Positions 1 through 8,569 of a stretch of DNA of 64,000 nt are shown here, one piece after another. Under the pieces are notes generated by a model. That model did no database searches. It saw only the letters and a list, made by a program, of their open reading frames with translations, and had not been told where the DNA came from. Positions within the stretch are counted from its first letter, which is position 1. Each line of letters begins with the position of its first letter. Made by a program: the position numbers and the translations under genes. This DNA is from Rhodoferax sp. (GTDB lineage Bacteria; Pseudomonadota; Gammaproteobacteria; Burkholderiales; Burkholderiaceae_C): NCBI RefSeq assembly GCF_030697375.1, contig NZ_JAUYQD010000064.1, positions 1 to 64,000 of the forward strand, given 5' to 3'.

Positions 1-1
1 G

Positions 2-565
2 AAACTGGCTCCCGCCAAAAATGGCGAGTTGCATGCCGTGGACCACAAGCAGTTGCAGCGCATGCGCACCAAGCTGGCCATGGTGTTCCAGCATTTCAAC
101 CTGTGGGCGCACATGACGGTGTTGCAAAACATCATCGAAGCCCCCATCAATGTGATGGGCATTAACCGCGACGAGGCCATCGAGACGGCGCGCAAGTACC
201 TGGACAAGGTGGGGCTGCACGGGCTGGAGGACCGCTACCCGGCGCACATGAGTGGCGGACAGCAGCAGCGCGTGGCGATTGCGCGTTCGCTGGCGATGGA
301 GCCCGAGGTGATGCTGTTTGACGAGCCCACCAGTGCGCTGGACCCGGAGCTGGTCTCCGAGGTGCTCAAGGTGATGAAGACGCTGGCGCTGGAGGGGCGC
401 ACCATGGTGGTGGTGACGCACGAGATGGGCTTTGCGCGCGAGGTGGCCAACCACCTGATCTTTTTGCACAAGGGGTTGGTGGAAGAAGAGGGCAAACCCG
501 CCGAGGTGCTGTCCAACCCGAAGAGCGAGCGGTTGGCGCAGTTCTTGTCGGGGAGTTTGAAGTAG
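2..565 (+). CDS. hisP: Polar amino-acid ABC transporter ATP-binding protein, 3' part
   Basis: ATPase subunit of a polar amino-acid importer (HisP/GlnQ family) that drives periplasmic-binding-protein-dependent uptake at the inner membrane. The reading frame is open from base 2, so the N-terminus with the Walker A loop lies outside the window. Visible motifs are the Q-loop region VFQHFNLW, the ABC signature SGGQQQRV (about 251-274), Walker B VMLFDEP (about 308-328) and the switch histidine in VVVTHEMGFA. The FNLWAHMTV and FLSGSLK end segments resemble HisP of enterics closely, but substrate cannot be decided without the partner permease and binding-protein genes, which must lie to the left. Confidence 0.9.
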   Translation, partial: KLAPAKNGELHAVDHKQLQRMRTKLAMVFQHFNLWAHMTVLQNIIEAPINVMGINRDEAIETARKYLDKVGLHGLEDRYPAHMSGGQQQRVAIARSLAMEPEVMLFDEPTSALDPELVSEVLKVMKTLALEGRTMVVVTHEMGFAREVANHLIFLHKGLVEEEGKPAEVLSNPKSERLAQFLSGSLK

Positions 566-639
566 GGGGCGGGGCCTAACTTTCAACAAGGGGCGCCGCT
601 TAAACTGACCACGGATCATGGACGCAAGGGAGTTCTATA

Positions 640-2730
640 TTGCCGCAACCGGAGCTTTCCACACTTTTTCAGCTGCTACCGATTGGCGCCTACCGGTCTG
701 CCCCGGACGGCACCCTTTTGCGGGCCAACGCAGCCCTGCTCGCGCTCAATGGTTACACCCGGGAAGTGGATATGTGCACCGACCTAGGGCCGGGTGCCAA
801 GGACCCGTATGTGGACCCCACGCGCCGGGCCGAATTTCGGGCCCTGCTGGAAAAAAGCGGGCAGGTGGTCAATTTTGTGTCGGAGATGGTGCGCCTGAAC
901 ACCGGTGAGCGTATGTGGGTGCGCGAGCATGCCCATGTGGTGCTCAACGACGACGGAAGGCCCCGTTATTTCGAGGGCACGGTGGAAGACATCACCGAGG
1001 AACTCCGTGCCAAAACTCTGCTGCACCAGCGCGAAGCCATGTTGAACAACGTACTCAGGACCATTCCTGATCGCATATGGCTCAAAGACACCAACGGCGT
1101 CTACCTGACCTGCAATGACGCATTTGCTGCCAATCTGGGTGCCAGCGTTGCAGAAGTGGTGGGCACCAATGACGTGCAGTGGCTTGGTAAGGAGCTGGCT
1201 GAGGTTTTTCTTGCCACGGATCGCCTGGCCATACAGGCAAAAAAGCCGGTCATTCTGGAAGAGGACATGCCCTCCCCCTTGGCCACGGCGCCAGGGCTGT
1301 ACGAGATCGTCAAAACACCCATGCGGGACGACGCGGGGAACATCATTGGCATCTTGGGCATGGGCCGCGACATCCTGCAGCGCAAAGCCGCCGAGGCTTT
1401 GTTGCGCGACACAACCGAGCAATTGGAACTGGCCATCATGGGCGCGGACCTGGGCCGATGGGACCACGACCTGACCATCGACAAGGGCTACTACATGGAC
1501 GAACGTTCCTGCCTGATGCTGGGGCGGGATGTGCGCGAGTGTGAACACGGACGCGCCTGGGGCCATTTGATACACCCGGACGACCTCCCACATACCCTGC
1601 AAGCCATGCGTGCCCATCTCAACGGCAGTGCGCCCGCCTATGAAGTGGACTACCGCGCCCGCCACACCGATGGCCGCTGGGTTTGGCTTAGCAGCCGGGG
1701 CAAGGTGGTGCAGTTCGACCGCAATGGCGCCGCACAGCGCATGGTGGGTACCCTGATGGACATTTCGGGGCGTAAACAGGCGGAGAGCCAATTGCGCGCC
1801 ACCCAGGCGGAGTTGCAGGCCACGCTCAACGCCCTGCCCGACTTGCTGTTTGAACTCACCCTGGATGGCCACTACCGGGCGGTGCACAGCCACAACGAGG
1901 CGGACATGGTGTTCCCTCCCCAGTTCGTCATGAACAAGGTGGTAACCGAAGTGTTGCCCATGGACGCCGCGAATACGTTTTTGGCAGCCTTGCAGGAAGC
2001 CCACGCCCATGGGCGCTCGTCGGGCAAACAGTACAGCCTGGAACTGACGGCGGGCAAGCAATGGTTTGAACTGTCCGTGGTGCGCAAACCGACCGAGCCC
2101 GGGGAGGAGCAACGCTTTATTGCCATCGCCCGCGATGTCACCGAGCGGAAAATCACCGAAGAGGCGATCCAGCACCTGGCTTTCCATGACAGCCTGACCG
2201 GCTTGCCCAACCGGCGTTTGCTCTCGGAACGCCTGCAAAGCGCCTTGCTTGCCAGCAGCCGGCACCGCCAGCACGGTGCCTTGATGTTTTTGGACCTGGA
2301 CAAGTTCAAACAACTCAACGACACCCATGGCCACGACGTGGGGGACCTGATGCTGCAGGAGGTGGCACGCCGCTTGCAGCAAAACATCCGCGCCGTGGAC
2401 ACGGTGGCCCGGCTCGGGGGGGACGAGTTTGTGGTGCTGATCCAGTCCCTGAGTGCAGACGCGGAGGACGCCCATATGCATGCCACCACGGTGGGCCACA
2501 AAATCCTGTCCAGCCTGAACGAGCCCTACACCTTGGGCGGGCTGGAACACAGCTGCACCCCCAGCATCGGCATTGCCTTGTTCAGCGGCGATACTGTTGC
2601 AGCCCCTGAAGTCCTGAAACGGGCGGACAGTGCCATGTACCAAGCCAAGGCCCAGGGGCGCAACACCCTGCACTTTTATAAGCCAAATATGGGCTTAGCC
2701 CCCGTAGAATCTGCGCAAGCAGCTACTTAA
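640..2730 (+). CDS. PAS-containing diguanylate cyclase
   Basis: Predicted cytosolic c-di-GMP synthase of 696 residues. At least three and probably four PAS modules (roughly residues 1-120, 130-255, 265-385 and 390-510) precede a GGDEF domain. The active-site GGDEF is intact at residues 593-597, and the inhibitory I-site RxxD is present at 584-587, so product feedback is expected. No EAL domain follows and no membrane segment is seen. The start is TTG at 640, supported by GGGAG seven bases upstream; an in-frame stop lies at 601-603. The last dozen codons and the stop lie inside a dispersed hairpin repeat (2692-2742), so the extreme C-terminus (GLAPVESAQAAT) is probably repeat-derived. Confidence 0.88.
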   Translation: MPQPELSTLFQLLPIGAYRSAPDGTLLRANAALLALNGYTREVDMCTDLGPGAKDPYVDPTRRAEFRALLEKSGQVVNFVSEMVRLNTGERMWVREHAHVVLNDDGRPRYFEGTVEDITEELRAKTLLHQREAMLNNVLRTIPDRIWLKDTNGVYLTCNDAFAANLGASVAEVVGTNDVQWLGKELAEVFLATDRLAIQAKKPVILEEDMPSPLATAPGLYEIVKTPMRDDAGNIIGILGMGRDILQRKAAEALLRDTTEQLELAIMGADLGRWDHDLTIDKGYYMDERSCLMLGRDVRECEHGRAWGHLIHPDDLPHTLQAMRAHLNGSAPAYEVDYRARHTDGRWVWLSSRGKVVQFDRNGAAQRMVGTLMDISGRKQAESQLRATQAELQATLNALPDLLFELTLDGHYRAVHSHNEADMVFPPQFVMNKVVTEVLPMDAANTFLAALQEAHAHGRSSGKQYSLELTAGKQWFELSVVRKPTEPGEEQRFIAIARDVTERKITEEAIQHLAFHDSLTGLPNRRLLSERLQSALLASSRHRQHGALMFLDLDKFKQLNDTHGHDVGDLMLQEVARRLQQNIRAVDTVARLGGDEFVVLIQSLSADAEDAHMHATTVGHKILSSLNEPYTLGGLEHSCTPSIGIALFSGDTVAAPEVLKRADSAMYQAKAQGRNTLHFYKPNMGLAPVESAQAAT

Positions 2731-2742
2731 TTGATAGCAAAA
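2692..2742 (-). repeat. Dispersed Comamonadaceae-type hairpin repeat, copy A
   Basis: Contains the core TGCGCAAGCAGCT followed by an AT-rich loop and ATAGCAAAA. The GCTA/TAGC arms (2722-2738) can pair. It overlaps the 3' end of the diguanylate cyclase gene and ends three bases before the ATG of the following acyltransferase gene. Seven related copies occur in the window. Confidence 0.8.
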
Positions 2743-2744
2743 CT

Positions 2745-3665
2745 ATGTTGAATTTTTTGCCCTCCGTTCTTGTTGGCGTCATCGCCTCGCTGCTCATGGT
2801 GCTCAATGCGCTGTTTTGGGTGCCTATTCTGCTCATCTTTGCATCGCTCAAGCTGCTCCTGCCCTTCAAGGCGGTTCGCTTGGGCGTTGACCCCATCTTG
2901 TTGTTCATTGCCGAGTCCTGGATTGCGTGCAACAGCGGCTGGATGGCGCTGACCCAGCGCACTACCTGGGATGTGCAGGGCATCGAAGGGCTAGACCCGC
3001 ACAGCTGGTACCTGGTCAACAGCAATCACCAGTCCTGGGTGGATATCCTGGTGTTGCAGCATTTGCTGAACCGCCGAATTCCCTTGCTTAAATTTTTCAT
3101 CAAGCAAGAACTGATCTGGGTGCCGGTGATGGGCCTGGCCTGGTGGGCGCTGGAGTTTCCGTTCATGCGCCGCCACAGCGAGGACTACCTGAAGAAACAC
3201 CCTGAAATGCGTGGCAAGGACCAGGAAACCACCCGCAAAGCCTGTGAAAAATACGCCCTCATTCCCACCAGCGTGATGAATTTTCTGGAAGGCACCCGCT
3301 TCACTGCCGCCAAACACGACAAGCAAAAATCCCCCTACCGCCACTTGCTCAAGCCCAAAGCCGGCGGCATGGCCTTGGCGCTCAACGCCATGGGTGACAA
3401 ATTCCAGGCCATTCTGGATGTCACCATAGTCTATCCCGACGGTGCGCCCACCTTTGGCCATTTCGTCACAGGCAAGATGCGCCGGGTGGTGGTGCGGGTG
3501 CGCACGCTGCACGTGCCCCAGCATTTGTTGCAGGGCGACTACGGCCAGGACCCGGCCTTTCGGGAGGCATTTTCACAATGGGTGCAACAGCTGTGGCGCG
3601 ACAAGGATGTCCAGATCACGGCCTTATTAAAACAGGCCCACAAGTCCCACCCCGCCTCGCAATGA
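2745..3665 (+). CDS. yihG: YihG-type 1-acylglycerol-3-phosphate O-acyltransferase family protein
   Basis: Membrane-associated PlsC-fold acyltransferase, 306 residues, collinear with E. coli YihG (about 310 residues). It carries the HX4D motif as NHQSWVD (about residues 91-97), the block KQELIWVPVMGLAWWALEFP, and the acyl-acceptor motif FLEGTRF (about 180-186). Two hydrophobic segments occupy the first 50 residues. The family transfers fatty acyl groups to lysophospholipids; YihG itself influences phospholipid acyl composition. It starts 14 bases after the diguanylate cyclase stop and has no clear Shine-Dalgarno sequence because its leader is repeat copy A, so translation may depend on coupling with the upstream gene. 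Confidence 0.88.
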   Translation: MLNFLPSVLVGVIASLLMVLNALFWVPILLIFASLKLLLPFKAVRLGVDPILLFIAESWIACNSGWMALTQRTTWDVQGIEGLDPHSWYLVNSNHQSWVDILVLQHLLNRRIPLLKFFIKQELIWVPVMGLAWWALEFPFMRRHSEDYLKKHPEMRGKDQETTRKACEKYALIPTSVMNFLEGTRFTAAKHDKQKSPYRHLLKPKAGGMALALNAMGDKFQAILDVTIVYPDGAPTFGHFVTGKMRRVVVRVRTLHVPQHLLQGDYGQDPAFREAFSQWVQQLWRDKDVQITALLKQAHKSHPASQ

Positions 3666-3690
3666 GGTGCCTCTACGGCAGCATCCGGCA

Positions 3691-6600
3691 TTACGGTGGC
3701 GGTAGCGAAAAATGTTTCGCTTCCAAAATGTCGCAGGGCAAGGGTTTGCTAAACAGATAACCCTGCATTTCATCGCAATTCAGCAGCCGCAGCAACTGCG
3801 CCTGCGCCTCGGTTTCCACGCCTTCGGCCACCACCTTGAGCTTGAGCGCGTGCGCCAGACCAATGATGGTGGAGACCAGCGCCAACCCTTGCGGCCCATC
3901 GGTCATCGCAATCACAAAGGAGCGGTCAATTTTCAGGGTATCGACCGGCAATTTGGACAGGTAGCTGAGCGAGGAGAACCCGGTGCCAAAATCGTCAATG
4001 GCGATGGTGACCCCCATGTCCCGGATCTCTTGCAGGACGGCGATCTTGAGATTGACATCCTCCATGATCAAGCTTTCGGTAATTTCCAATTCCAGCCCGG
4101 CGGCCGTTAGCGGGTCCCCTCCGATCACCTTGCGGATTTCGTCAATAAAGCCACGGTGGCGCAGTTGCAAAGGAGACACATTGACGGCGATGCGTATCCC
4201 TGCCAATCCGGCTGCACGCCATCGCAGGTTGTCGGCAAGTGCCTGGTGCAGTGCCCAGCGCCCCACTTCGTAAATCAACCCGGTTTCTTCCAGAATGGGG
4301 ATGAACTGCGCGGGAGCCATCAGGCCGGTTTGTGGATCATTCCAGCGAATGAGCGCTTCCACACTGGTGAGCTTGCCCGTGAGCAGGTTGACCTTGGGCT
4401 GGTAATACAGCACAAATTGCCCCAGTTCCACAGCCGTGCGCAAGCGGCTCTCCAGGTTCAAGGCCTCGGCCACCCGGGTATTCATTGCGGGAGAGTAAAA
4501 CAACAGGGATTCGACCGATCCCCGGGCGCGCTTGAGCGCTGTTTCGGCATGGCGGTACAGCGTTTCAGGATCATCGCCGTCCTGCGGATACAAGGCAACC
4601 CCCACCTTGCCGGCCATGCGCAACTCGGACCCACGCAGGTAAAAAGGTTTGGCGAAGCAGTCGTGCAGCAAGCGCTCCAGGCTGTGGGCGACACTCTGCT
4701 CGTCGCGTGGATCACGCAAAAGCACACCAAAACAGTTGATGCCGACACAGGCCACCGTTTCAAAACCGATCTTGCTCTGCTGGATGCGTTGCGCCACCAG
4801 CTTCAGCAGTTCGTCGCCGGCTGAGCGCCCCAGTGTTTCGTTGATGATTTGGAAGCGGTCAATGTCAACCAGCCCCAGCGCCAAGGTATTGGCATCGCTG
4901 TTGCAGGTACGCAGGCGCAGGCTGACCTGTTCCAGAAACAGCGAGCGATTGGGCAGACCGGTCAACTCGTCGTAGTACGCAAGGTAATTGAGCCGTTCTT
5001 CTTTTTCGATGTGGTCCAGTGCAAAGCCAATGTCACCGGCGAGCTCGGTCAGGAGCGCCAGCTCTTCTGCATCAAAAAAACCCGCTTCGTCGGAGTAAAG
5101 GGCCAATACACCCACCGCCTGCTGCGCAACCAGTAGGGGCAGAAACGCCATGGAGAGGATGCCTCGCGCAATGCGGTCTGGCGTATAGCTGCTTTGTTCA
5201 CCGGAGCGCAGGTCGTTGTTGACCATGATCTGTTTGTCCACCACGGCCCGCACCGCCATATTGTTGGCTCCGGCCACGTAGTCGCGCAGTGACAAGTTGT
5301 CCCGAATGAGCTCCAAAAACGCCGGATCGGCACCGACCGACGTGGTGGGCACCACCGCCATTGCCGCTTGGTCGACCGAGCCAATCCACGCCATTTTGAA
5401 TTTGCCCAGTTCCACCGCAATTCGGCAAGCCTCTTGGAACAGTTCGTCGCGGTTGTGCACACGCACGATCAGTGTATTGATGCCGCTGAGCACCGCAAAA
5501 ACACGGTTCAGGCGGATGATTTTTCGCTCCGCTTCCTTGCTGTCAGTGATGTCCTCTCCCACGCTGGCCGTGCCGATGACTTCCCCCGAATTAGCGCGCA
5601 AGACCGTGTTGTTCCAGCGAATCAGGCGGCGTGCGCCTGATCGCGTCAAAATTTCACTTTCGTAATGCCACGCCTCAGGCGTGTTGGTCAACAGTGCCGT
5701 GAAGTTTTTTTTCACTTCCTCCCGTTCCGGGGGAGTGAACAGCTCAAACCAGTTCCGCCCCAACACTTCTTCGCGTGTCCAGCCGGTCAGGCGCAACAAA
5801 TAGTCATTGCAATAGCTGATCCGCGCGTCAACGTCCAGCATCAGGGACACCATCTCCATATTGCTCAGCATGGCCTTGAAGCGGCGTTCACTCTCGATCC
5901 GCTCATCCCGCATTTTTTTCTGTTCGGTGATGTCTTGCATCGTATGGAACAGGCGTTCGCTGCCGTCAGACGCCGTCTGGGAAATCGGCTCCATGATTTG
6001 GCGGATTTGCAGCCAAACGCCGTCTTTGCGTTGCAGGCGGTATTCAAAGTCTACGCGCGCACCTTGCGCGCCGACTTCCATGACTTTGTTCTGAAACAAG
6101 GTACGGTCGTCGGGATGCACCATCTGCAGCCACTCTTGTGTGCTCTTGACCATCCGTTCGGGGCTCGCACCGATCATCTGTGGCATGGTGTCAGGCCAGC
6201 TCTGAAACGTCCCCTGTGGTCCACTAATGACATGGGTCAGCCGGGCCAGCAACTGGGCGTGGTGCAGTCCGGCCTCGCTTTCCCGCAATTGCTCGGCGTA
6301 GCGTTGCACCTCTGCCAACAAGCTGCTGTTTTCATAAATACGCCCCACCTGGGCGGCGAGGATGAACAATATCCGCTCATCCTCTTCGCTGAACTCCGCC
6401 CCCCCCAGCTTGTCCGCCAAAAAAATCCAACCATAGGCATAGGACAAGGACGCCACCGGAGCCATCAGGCAGGCAAACATGGGTGGATAGCCCGGTGGCA
6501 GCCCAGCGGCTGTGGCATCACCGCCTGGCAGTTCCATGCGGCGCGCACGGCCCTGGGCACGCGCCGCCCCCAAGGCGCCTCGGTCCAGGTCGGGGACGGT

Positions 6601-7308
6601 CAATTGGCTTGCCAGCGCCGCCTCCATCCCGCTGGTATAAAAGTGCAGCGCACCGTTGACCTTGCTATTGGGTTTGCCCCGGACACAGACCAGCGCGTAT
6701 TGGGTACTGATCAGGTCGCGCGCGCCACGGCATACTTTTTCCAGCAGCAAAAGGGGGTCGCGTTCTGATGCCAGTTGCAGATTGAAATCCGTCAAGGCAT
6801 CCAAGCGCCGGTTGGCCGCTTCAAGATTGAGCACTTTTTCGGACAACTTGTTGGTCAGCAGCCGCAGGTGTTCGCGGTCAAATTCCTGCACCCCCGGTAC
6901 CGGCTCAGGTTCGGACGCAGGGACATCTTTGGGGACAGGCTTGTGCGCCAACGCCCGGTCCATGACGCTCAAAATCTCCTCAGGCTCACAGGGCTTCATC
7001 AGTACCTGCGAGACGCCACAGTCCTTTGCCAGATTGTGCGCCTCCCGTTCAAGGTAGTGTGCGCTGTAGAACACCACTTCGGTGTCGGCAATCGACGGGT
7101 CGGCGCGCAGCTGGCGTACAAATTCATAGCCGTCCATGGTCGGCATCAGGATGTCCGAAAAGACCAGATCGGGGTGCTCTGCGCGCACCACCGTTAAGGC
7201 CTCGGCACCATCGGCAGCCTCAAGCGCCTGGTGCCCACGGTAGTTGACCAATGCCACCACCAAAGCGCGGTTCTCGACCTGATCATCCACCACCAAAATC
7301 TTTGCCAT
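3691..7308 (-). CDS. Receiver-GAF-PAS-PAS-GAF-GGDEF(degenerate)-EAL c-di-GMP phosphodiesterase
   Basis: Response-regulator output protein of 1205 residues, last gene of the minus-strand signalling operon. Order: receiver with phospho-acceptor D52 (FSDILMP) and Lys in LMKPCEP; GAF-like region about 180-360; two PAS modules about 380-640; second GAF about 650-800; GGDEF-like domain with the signature replaced by GINCF at 856-860; EAL domain with EALIRW starting at E984. EAL catalytic segments NVSPLQ, ELEITES, IDDFGTGFSS, KIDRSFV and AEGVET are all present. I infer a phosphorylation-controlled phosphodiesterase without cyclase activity, the GINCF domain perhaps acting as a GTP sensor. Start chosen at the ATG of MAKILVVDD; upstream in-frame sequence is non-homologous and overlaps the previous gene. 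Confidence 0.88.
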   Translation of the reverse strand: MAKILVVDDQVENRALVVALVNYRGHQALEAADGAEALTVVRAEHPDLVFSDILMPTMDGYEFVRQLRADPSIADTEVVFYSAHYLEREAHNLAKDCGVSQVLMKPCEPEEILSVMDRALAHKPVPKDVPASEPEPVPGVQEFDREHLRLLTNKLSEKVLNLEAANRRLDALTDFNLQLASERDPLLLLEKVCRGARDLISTQYALVCVRGKPNSKVNGALHFYTSGMEAALASQLTVPDLDRGALGAARAQGRARRMELPGGDATAAGLPPGYPPMFACLMAPVASLSYAYGWIFLADKLGGAEFSEEDERILFILAAQVGRIYENSSLLAEVQRYAEQLRESEAGLHHAQLLARLTHVISGPQGTFQSWPDTMPQMIGASPERMVKSTQEWLQMVHPDDRTLFQNKVMEVGAQGARVDFEYRLQRKDGVWLQIRQIMEPISQTASDGSERLFHTMQDITEQKKMRDERIESERRFKAMLSNMEMVSLMLDVDARISYCNDYLLRLTGWTREEVLGRNWFELFTPPEREEVKKNFTALLTNTPEAWHYESEILTRSGARRLIRWNNTVLRANSGEVIGTASVGEDITDSKEAERKIIRLNRVFAVLSGINTLIVRVHNRDELFQEACRIAVELGKFKMAWIGSVDQAAMAVVPTTSVGADPAFLELIRDNLSLRDYVAGANNMAVRAVVDKQIMVNNDLRSGEQSSYTPDRIARGILSMAFLPLLVAQQAVGVLALYSDEAGFFDAEELALLTELAGDIGFALDHIEKEERLNYLAYYDELTGLPNRSLFLEQVSLRLRTCNSDANTLALGLVDIDRFQIINETLGRSAGDELLKLVAQRIQQSKIGFETVACVGINCFGVLLRDPRDEQSVAHSLERLLHDCFAKPFYLRGSELRMAGKVGVALYPQDGDDPETLYRHAETALKRARGSVESLLFYSPAMNTRVAEALNLESRLRTAVELGQFVLYYQPKVNLLTGKLTSVEALIRWNDPQTGLMAPAQFIPILEETGLIYEVGRWALHQALADNLRWRAAGLAGIRIAVNVSPLQLRHRGFIDEIRKVIGGDPLTAAGLELEITESLIMEDVNLKIAVLQEIRDMGVTIAIDDFGTGFSSLSYLSKLPVDTLKIDRSFVIAMTDGPQGLALVSTIIGLAHALKLKVVAEGVETEAQAQLLRLLNCDEMQGYLFSKPLPCDILEAKHFSLPPP

Positions 7309-7321
7309 GGTCACTTTCTGG

Positions 7322-7720
7322 TCAGCGATAAGCTGGGCGACTCCCCCGGAGCACAGGCGGCAGGAAGCTTTCGATCTGCCCAATGAAAGTCTCCGGGGTG
7401 ATGGGCTTGGTGATGTGGTCGTCAAAACCCGCAGCAAGTGCAGCCTCACGGTCACCCGTCATGGAGAACGCTGTCACGGCAATCATGGGAACGTGGTGCC
7501 AACCAGGGTGTTCGCGCAAACGCTGCACCACTTCATAACCATTCATCATCGGCATTTGCAGATCACAGAGCACCAGGTCTGGATGGGCCTCCAGTGCCGT
7601 GCGCAAACCAGCGCGGCCATCTTCGGCCGTGAGCACGGTATAACCCGAGGCCTCCAGCAGGTACTTCACCAGTTCACGACTGGCGCTGTCATCTTCAATA
7701 ATCAGAATGTTCGCGGGCAT
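7322..7720 (-). CDS. Single-domain response regulator (CheY-like receiver)
   Basis: Stand-alone receiver of 132 residues without an output domain. Acidic pocket IIEDD at 8-11, phospho-acceptor D53 in LVLCDLQMP, switch Thr in AVTAF and the conserved Lys in HITKPI are all present, so it should be phosphorylatable. The start is the ATG of MPANILIIEDD, preceded by GGAG nine bases upstream; a longer in-frame extension overlaps the double-receiver gene and is not receiver-like. It ends 13 bases before the start of the EAL protein gene. It probably acts as an intermediate or phosphate sink in the phosphorelay from the two upstream kinases. Confidence 0.88.
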   Translation of the reverse strand: MPANILIIEDDSASRELVKYLLEASGYTVLTAEDGRAGLRTALEAHPDLVLCDLQMPMMNGYEVVQRLREHPGWHHVPMIAVTAFSMTGDREAALAAGFDDHITKPITPETFIGQIESFLPPVLRGSRPAYR

Positions 7721-7736
7721 GGTTTGTTTCTCCAAC

Positions 7737-8564
7737 TCATGGTGGTTTTTTAGATCCTGGAACAATCGCTTGCACCGCCCGCACCAAGTCCATCGGCTCA
7801 ATCGGGCGCTGCAAAAAACGCAGGGCTCCCATCCTCAGGGCCTTGGCGGTATCCCGCTCACCCCAGACCGAGGAACTCAGAAAAATGAACGGAATTTGGC
7901 ACAGACGGGCATCGGCCTTGATTTCCTGCAAAAAAGACATGCCGTCTCTTTCCGGCATGTGCAGGTCCGAGACGATCAGATCGGGTGGCGCGCGGCGCAC
8001 CGACGCTAGCGCGTCTTGCACATTGTTGACCAGTGTCGTGGCATACCCAAAAGCGCCCAGAGTGTGCGCGATCAGGTCGCGATTGGTGCTCGAATCGTCC
8101 ACGACCAACACCGTAGCCACCGTGGCAGCCAAAGGCACAGCTTGCGCCTGTGGCTGTGGCGGCGAAGTGAGCATCTGGGTGGAGGACACCTCCGCCGTTG
8201 GACGCTTGAGGTAGGTATCGACTTCGGCTACAAATTTCTCTGGATCAATCGGCTTGCTGATATAGCCGTCAAAACCCGCATCCAATATCTTGCTTTGATC
8301 CCCCAACATGGCCAGCGCCGTCACCGCAACACAAGGAATCTCCCGCAGCAAGGCATCGCGGCGCAGCCGTGCCAGCACGCCATAACCATCCAGCGTGGGC
8401 ATATGAATATCACAGAGAATAAGGTCAGGCCGTTCACGCTCGGCAACGCTGAGGCCCTCCTCCCCATTGCGGGCAACCAGTGCTTCGTGCTGGAATGCTT
8501 GCAGCAAAAAACGCATCAACTCCAGATTTTCGGGATTGTCTTCAATCACCAGAATGCGTGCCAT
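7737..8564 (-). CDS. Double-receiver response regulator
   Basis: Two tandem receiver domains in 275 residues joined by a Gln/Pro/Ala-rich linker (about 120-150). Receiver 1 has the acidic pair in VIEDN, acceptor D52, Thr in VTALAM and Lys104 (SKPID). Receiver 2 has VVDDS, acceptor D200 (IVSDLHMP) and Ser in FLSSS, but its conserved Lys is replaced by Arg253 (LQRPIEP), which may make it a poor or constitutive acceptor. Start taken at ATG (MARILVIEDN); a TTG three codons earlier overlaps the stop of the giant kinase. No DNA-binding or enzymatic output is present, so it is likely a phosphotransfer hub between kinases and the EAL protein. Confidence 0.85.
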   Translation of the reverse strand: MARILVIEDNPENLELMRFLLQAFQHEALVARNGEEGLSVAERERPDLILCDIHMPTLDGYGVLARLRRDALLREIPCVAVTALAMLGDQSKILDAGFDGYISKPIDPEKFVAEVDTYLKRPTAEVSSTQMLTSPPQPQAQAVPLAATVATVLVVDDSSTNRDLIAHTLGAFGYATTLVNNVQDALASVRRAPPDLIVSDLHMPERDGMSFLQEIKADARLCQIPFIFLSSSVWGERDTAKALRMGALRFLQRPIEPMDLVRAVQAIVPGSKKPP

Positions 8565-8569
8565 GGTGT

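Noticed and set aside
784..2673. 629-codon open frame antisense to the diguanylate cyclase gene
   Set aside because: High GC with codon-periodic coding on the plus strand keeps the opposite frame open; the translation (His/Gln/Val-rich) resembles no family, and the plus-strand product has intact PAS and GGDEF motifs.
3666..3690. Possible terminator between the convergent yihG and EAL genes
   Set aside because: The 25-bp gap has no convincing stem followed by a T-run.
5180..5200. TATAGCTGCTTTG inside the EAL protein gene as another repeat copy
   Set aside because: Only the short TAGCTGCTT word matches; the hairpin arm and the TGCGCA block are missing.
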